The notes beneath the pieces were generated by a model. That model was given only the letters and a program-made list of their open reading frames with translations, made no database searches and was not told the origin of the DNA. DNA of 9,417 nt, from the NCBI GenBank assembly GCA_004195305.1, contig SDWN01000262.1, forward strand, positions 1 to 9,417. The letters run 5' to 3'. This DNA is from Neptunomonas sp. GTDB lineage: Bacteria; Pseudomonadota; Gammaproteobacteria; Pseudomonadales; Balneatricaceae. Shown in pieces: positions 7,701 through 9,417 of this stretch (position 1 is its first letter; each line of letters opens with the position of its first letter). The position numbers and the translations under genes were made by a program.

Positions 7701-7818
7701 GATCATCGACAATGACACCGGTATCGGAATCATCAGTGGCAACAAACAGCTTCGCCGTGGGCCGCTCCTCCTCTAGAGCAAACCCATTTAGACGCATTTT
7801 CTCAACAATAAGCTGCAT
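4750..7818 (-). CDS. Nuclease-like / SF2 helicase / winged-helix / UmuD-like S24 fusion protein
   Basis: 1022 residues, cytoplasmic. Residues 135-200 resemble DUF559, a Vsr-like PD-(D/E)XK nuclease fold: D150 in YVDY, E163 in IELNG, then H170 and H171. Asn165 is where Asp or Lys is usual, so activity is uncertain. The SF2 helicase follows: motif I LPTGTGKT 268-275, motif II DEAHH 357-361, motif III VTATD 382-386, motif VI QQLGRGTRK 557-565. A MerR/excisionase-like winged helix spans about 645-695, then a helical region of unknown type (about 705-875). The C-terminus (about 878-1022) is S24-like: Cys898-Gly899 matches the UmuD cleavage site, S935 sits in GNSM, then RDGDWLLLE. The catalytic Lys position appears to be Arg982 (YLLRQV). 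The gene overlaps nothing but starts 7 nt after the methyltransferase stop, so it is probably translationally coupled. A DNA-damage-responsive or anti-foreign-DNA function is inference; the domain calls for the helicase and S24 parts are firm. Confidence 0.92.
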   Translation of the reverse strand: MQLIVEKMRLNGFALEEERPTAKLFVATDDSDTGVIVDDRLFADAPPNLSYLEYTAWQNRLMHRFSRLYRFAAETADQVIEQLGLLDDRYPLTDDLRRFGRDRQDQDIDPTPPEFTFEQLFERVYGTAYLPALVREYEYFDLEGKQRYVDYMLHTASGQVAIELNGERYHHPLCIGLARYQSQLLKQNSLVREGCPVYRWSNAGMADGDKFADQVRSYFGDRSQLLSVPQYHQPRALQSFQLQQHQDITIERLERQRRLGKNTFLIVLPTGTGKTEIFIEDHARQRQQGHADRALVIVPSIQLKQQTLARFNLRNSELHVGEDLDDAALDLVVQTTAYMVRHYPRLEAKAFDYIVVDEAHHAPAQSLRRILEHFQPSTLMGVTATDQRMDQQALERIFGNYEVDLTLPEAIEQGVLVPIRAFRLETSIDFSQVRFNGKTFVQQDLQKTLVIPSRDALIVALLQRYFAASGTKVLAAKQGVIFCVDIQHAQRMSKRLEQAGISAAAVSGKDRAALADYEKGLIRFICACDLLNEGWDSPQTSILVMARPTLSKVLYLQQLGRGTRKAAGKEALYLIDVVDSYGAALQPLSLHGLFGLSSYRPFGTVYEPLSGGSQEELQILDGLWEGERKLVPLQLFSFDEAFGGLWNEEQLARELFISTGTLKTWIKKGDVTADRTLPFGNKTLNYFSPDQVGKIRQNKGLKERTEATRRDDLFEFLEQRDYSFSFKIVFLLAMIRLMDRQGDVELAELVSLYQGFYQRVYDGFGAVEKAGSPYNDRDKRADHSYMSRSLLQNPFEKFERKRFVYHCKDLDRLAFDPVLFEKLSAQDFMLASRQMVEDCRDYYRKRLNVELDSKFFVDVGLINPQWLTEDVKPTMDQSCIGEVPSSQLPYYPDIPIACGHFRSGTADQVETLSVGAGYGRLDPKRHFVAHARGNSMDGGKKPIRDGDWLLLEWIGADSAGSIGQQTVVIERTNWDEDSYLLRQVIKGSDGGYRLRAFNPDYPDIDAQDDMRTLARLVAVLVI

Positions 7819-7825
7819 CTGCCGG

Positions 7826-8401
7826 TTACAACTTACGCACGATCAGATTAATCCAGCATTCATCCGCCCGACCCGGTCGCTGATCGCCGCTGAGCCACTG
7901 TTCGACCAACTCAAGCCTGGTGGAAGAACCCAACAACCGCTGGATTCGCGCTTCATCCATATCAGTGAAATGGCGCCCGTTATCAACACGCTCACCCGTA
8001 CCATATTTGAAGCTCGTGTAAAGTACCCCTCCCGTCACGAGAAAGCCGATAAGGCGGGCCAGCACAGGCAGTAATTCGCGCTCGGGAAGGTGCAGCAACG
8101 ACGCGCAACACCAGATACCATCGAAGGGCTGTTCATAGCCAATGGTCTGGAAGGTCGCCTGCTGAACCGACTGCCCCAGTAACCGTGAGGCGTGCTCAGC
8201 CATGCTTCTGGAGGCATCGAATGCCGCTACCTGATAACCGAGTCGCTGAAAGTTCGCAGCATCGCGGCCAGAACCGCAGCCCGCATCGAGAATCCGTCCA
8301 GCGTTGGCGACCAGAGGCAGGAAACGCCGGTAGATCGGGCGCATATCCACAGTCAGGGTGGTATCTATAAAGCTGTCGGCGTGTTGGTCGTAATAGTCCA
8401 T
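7826..8401 (-). CDS. Class I SAM-dependent methyltransferase
   Basis: 191 residues, a full-length small Rossmann-type methyltransferase. Motif I is LDAGCGSGRD (38-47), binding SAM. The acidic residue that holds the ribose is D62 in AAFDAS. The motif IV region reads FDGIWCCASLLHLP (93-106), which is the pattern of Methyltransf_11/TehB/UbiG-like enzymes acting on small molecules or proteins. It has no DPPY/NPPY or PC motif, so it is not a typical DNA methyltransferase. A conserved-looking tail block (FKYGTGE, GRHFTDMDE) follows at 131-150. It is the first gene of an operon with the helicase fusion, separated by 7 nt, which suggests a joint function. The ATG start has only a weak AGAGAG upstream. 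The substrate is unknown. Confidence 0.9.
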   Translation of the reverse strand: MDYYDQHADSFIDTTLTVDMRPIYRRFLPLVANAGRILDAGCGSGRDAANFQRLGYQVAAFDASRSMAEHASRLLGQSVQQATFQTIGYEQPFDGIWCCASLLHLPERELLPVLARLIGFLVTGGVLYTSFKYGTGERVDNGRHFTDMDEARIQRLLGSSTRLELVEQWLSGDQRPGRADECWINLIVRKL

Positions 8402-8542
8402 TGCGGCTCTCTATCTGACGAGGGAACAGGAAACACCAGAGTCAGGCAATGCTGCCAGCTTGACGAAGCGATTACAAAGCAAACAACATCAAGCAGATAA
8501 GGAAAGACTAGAGGAGTCGTGATGGGTTGGATCTGACAAAGC

Positions 8543-8561
8543 GATCTTTCTGCGAAAGATC
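8543..8561. repeat. Short perfect inverted repeat upstream of the methyltransferase
   Basis: GATCTTT (8543-8549) and AAAGATC (8555-8561) are separated by CTGCG. It lies about 140 bp before the methyltransferase ATG and could be a small operator or a hairpin. It lacks a T-run in either direction. Confidence 0.35.
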
Positions 8562-8824
8562 CCATTCTCATCAAATGGCAACCTGAGATCAACCTTACCG
8601 AATCGATCGACAATGAGGTCTAGCACATTTCCGACATCCCCTTAATTACCAAGAAGGTCTGCCGCTCTTGCGGAACATTAGCAAGCCCCTTCCTCTGCTG
8701 CGTCTCACCACACAGGATCAGATCTCGATACCAGAAATGATGACTGCATTGATCGTCTAGACTCACGGAAGGAGTCGTTGTGAAAAGCTGAGACATGGGC
8801 TACCTATATTGCTTAGGTTAAGGG

Positions 8825-8838
8825 TTAAGTCTGACAGG
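8825..8838 (+). repeat. Short direct repeat, copy 1 (TTAAGTCTGACAGG)
   Basis: Twelve of 14 bases match 8960-8973. It is followed by a TGCCC/GGGCA hairpin. Meaning unknown. Confidence 0.35.
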
Positions 8839-8959
8839 CAGCGTCCCTGCAGCTTGCCCTACGGGCAGCTATCGCTGTGTAAATTGGATTTCCTGCCGAT
8901 TTATCGCCTCGGATGATCGAAAAATCTGTTTCAAATCGTCTTCCCCTCGCTACGATCGG

Positions 8960-8973
8960 CTAAGTCCGACAGG
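8960..8973 (+). repeat. Short direct repeat, copy 2 (CTAAGTCCGACAGG)
   Basis: Partner of 8825-8838. Here the motif is part of an AGTCC-GACA-GGACT hairpin followed by the palindrome TCCTAGGA. Confidence 0.35.
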
Positions 8974-9140
8974 ACTCCTAGGAGGTTAATCTGCGGGCGG
9001 AATTGACTACTTTCAGTGCTGAAGTTTTACCGGAGACTGATTGGTGACAACCACCCATGAGGGTTAGCAGCCTGTTTGCTGGGTCAAGGGTCAATTGTTG
9101 GCGCTAAACATTGGTCAAACGATCGCGCTGATCAACAATC

Positions 9141-9170
9141 TTGCTAGGCCCCGACCAAAACCGCTAAAAT
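9141..9170 (+). promoter_or_regulatory. Candidate sigma-70 promoter ahead of queD
   Basis: TTGCTA (9141-9146) and TAAAAT (9165-9170) are separated by 18 bp, matching the -35 at 4 of 6 and the -10 at 5 of 6 positions. Transcription would begin near 9177, exactly at the left edge of the strong hairpin. An AT-rich stretch at 9254-9275 is an alternative promoter region for queD but lacks a good -35. Confidence 0.4.
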
Positions 9171-9176
9171 ACCACC

Positions 9177-9208
9177 AAAGCGTCCAGCTGCCTGGACGCT
9201 TTATTTTT
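9177..9208 (+). terminator. Strong intrinsic terminator hairpin upstream of queD
   Basis: AAAGCGTCCAG (9177-9187) pairs perfectly with CTGGACGCTTT (9192-9202) around a CTGC loop, followed by ATTTTT (9203-9208). This is an 11-bp stem with a U-tract on the plus strand. No plus-strand gene is visible before it, so it either ends an unrecognised RNA or lies in the queD leader. Confidence 0.75.
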
Positions 9209-9253
9209 AGCCGGCTTATTACGTTACCCCAGACGCCACCCAACGCCGGCTAA
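9207..9253 (+). repeat. 9-bp inverted repeat in the queD leader
   Basis: TTAGCCGGC (9207-9215) is the exact reverse complement of GCCGGCTAA (9245-9253), with a 29-nt C-rich loop. Its left arm shares two T residues with the U-tract of the preceding terminator. It ends 40 nt before the queD start codon. Confidence 0.45.
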
Positions 9254-9293
9254 CAAATATATATTAATACTTATCAAACGGTTGCATCGTACA

Positions 9294-9417
9294 ATGGATA
9301 TCTACAAAGAGTTCACTTTCGAAGCCGCTCATCGGCTGCCACATGTTCCGCAAGGACACAAATGCGGACGGTTGCACGGTCACTCCTTTTTTGTGCGGAT
9401 CTACGTCAGTGGCGAGG
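9294..9417 (+). CDS. queD: 6-carboxy-5,6,7,8-tetrahydropterin synthase, N-terminus (partial)
   Basis: QueD converts 7,8-dihydroneopterin triphosphate to 6-carboxytetrahydropterin, the second step of queuosine (preQ0) synthesis, in the cytoplasm. The first 41 codons are present; the gene runs off the right edge. The start reads MDIYKEFTFEAAHRLP, then GHKCGRLHGHSF, almost the same as E. coli QueD. Zinc ligands H13, H28 and H30 and the catalytic Cys24 are all in place. ATG at 9294-9296 is the only reasonable start, since the conserved FTFEAAH follows at the usual distance. No clear Shine-Dalgarno is seen. It is preceded by a terminator-like hairpin and a second stem, which may form a structured leader. 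The fragment is about a third of the usual 120 or so residues. Confidence 0.96.
   Translation, partial: MDIYKEFTFEAAHRLPHVPQGHKCGRLHGHSFFVRIYVSGE

Larger units (their letters stand above)
8402..9293. other. Noncoding region of 892 bp between divergently transcribed genes
   Basis: No persuasive coding frame was found. An 82-codon minus frame at 8365-8613 overlaps the methyltransferase start and resembles nothing. The stretch should contain the methyltransferase promoter (not identified) and the queD promoter. Visible structure: a GATCTTT/AAAGATC hairpin (8543-8561), a 14-bp motif repeated at 8825 and 8960, a TGCCC-TAC-GGGCA hairpin near 8851-8870, an ATTGTTG/CAACAAT inverted repeat (9094-9139), a strong plus-strand terminator (9177-9208) and a 9-bp stem after it. 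No tRNA, rRNA or housekeeping ncRNA signature was recognised. Confidence 0.65.

Noticed and set aside
7826..8401. DNA modification methyltransferase, making the operon a restriction-modification system
   Set aside because: It has no DPPY/NPPY adenine motif or PC cytosine motif. The motif IV region is that of small-molecule or protein methyltransferases.
8365..8613. 82-codon minus frame overlapping the methyltransferase start
   Set aside because: It overlaps a firm gene by 37 bases in another frame and shows no recognisable domain. It is probably a chance frame.
8402..8620. LexA/SOS box upstream of the operon that encodes an S24 domain
   Set aside because: I looked for CTGT-N8-ACAG. The nearest is CTGA with ACAG at the wrong spacing near 8416-8430, which is not a credible box.
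8521..8775. Tiny frames with good Shine-Dalgarno sites (ATG-GGT-TGG-ATC-stop near 8521; GTG-AAA-AGC-stop near 8780)
   Set aside because: Three to five codons only. They look accidental and nothing downstream appears to depend on them.
9171..9202. tRNA 3' end (ACCACCA before the hairpin)
   Set aside because: No cloverleaf or T-arm (GTTCRA) can be built upstream of it.

Overview
This is a gammaproteobacterial chromosomal window. The evidence is a QueD start that closely matches the enterobacterial/pseudomonad protein, REP-type extragenic palindromes of the kind familiar from Pseudomonas (GTGGGAGC ... GGCGATC), and an apparent JUMPstart-like leader in front of a nucleotide-sugar gene. Genus cannot be fixed from the sequence. 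All complete genes lie on the minus strand; only the right-edge gene (queD) is on plus.

Layout, left to right. (1) 1-38: first codons of an NAD-dependent sugar epimerase/dehydratase on minus, leaving the window, with a ribosome binding site and a JUMPstart/ops-like element in its leader. (2) 255-287: intrinsic terminator of the next gene. (3) 293-3766: a 1157-residue SWIM zinc finger plus SNF2 ATPase on minus. (4) 3767-4749: a noncoding stretch of about 980 bp with three tandem REP doublets (BIMEs), flanked by diverged direct and inverted repeats and a 12-bp palindrome. (5) 4750-7818: a 1022-residue multidomain protein on minus, with a DUF559-like PD-(D/E)XK nuclease domain, an SF2 helicase, a winged-helix DNA-binding segment, a helical region and a C-terminal UmuD/LexA-like S24 domain. 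(6) 7826-8401: a small class I SAM methyltransferase, 7 nt upstream of (5) in the same operon. (7) 8402-9293: a noncoding stretch of about 890 bp with several hairpins and a strong plus-strand terminator. (8) 9294-end: the start of queD (queuosine biosynthesis), truncated by the window edge.

The item most worth attention is the two-gene operon at 4750-8401. It joins a nuclease-like domain, a helicase motor, a DNA-reading module and a UmuD-type autoprotease module in one chain, beside a methyltransferase that looks like a small-molecule or protein type rather than a DNA type. This is the composition of a DNA-damage or foreign-DNA response protein. The S24 module keeps a UmuD-like Cys-Gly cleavage site and the Ser nucleophile but seems to have Arg where the catalytic Lys belongs. 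A defence or repair role is inference. The SNF2 gene, the sugar gene and queD appear to be independent units with no obvious link to it.
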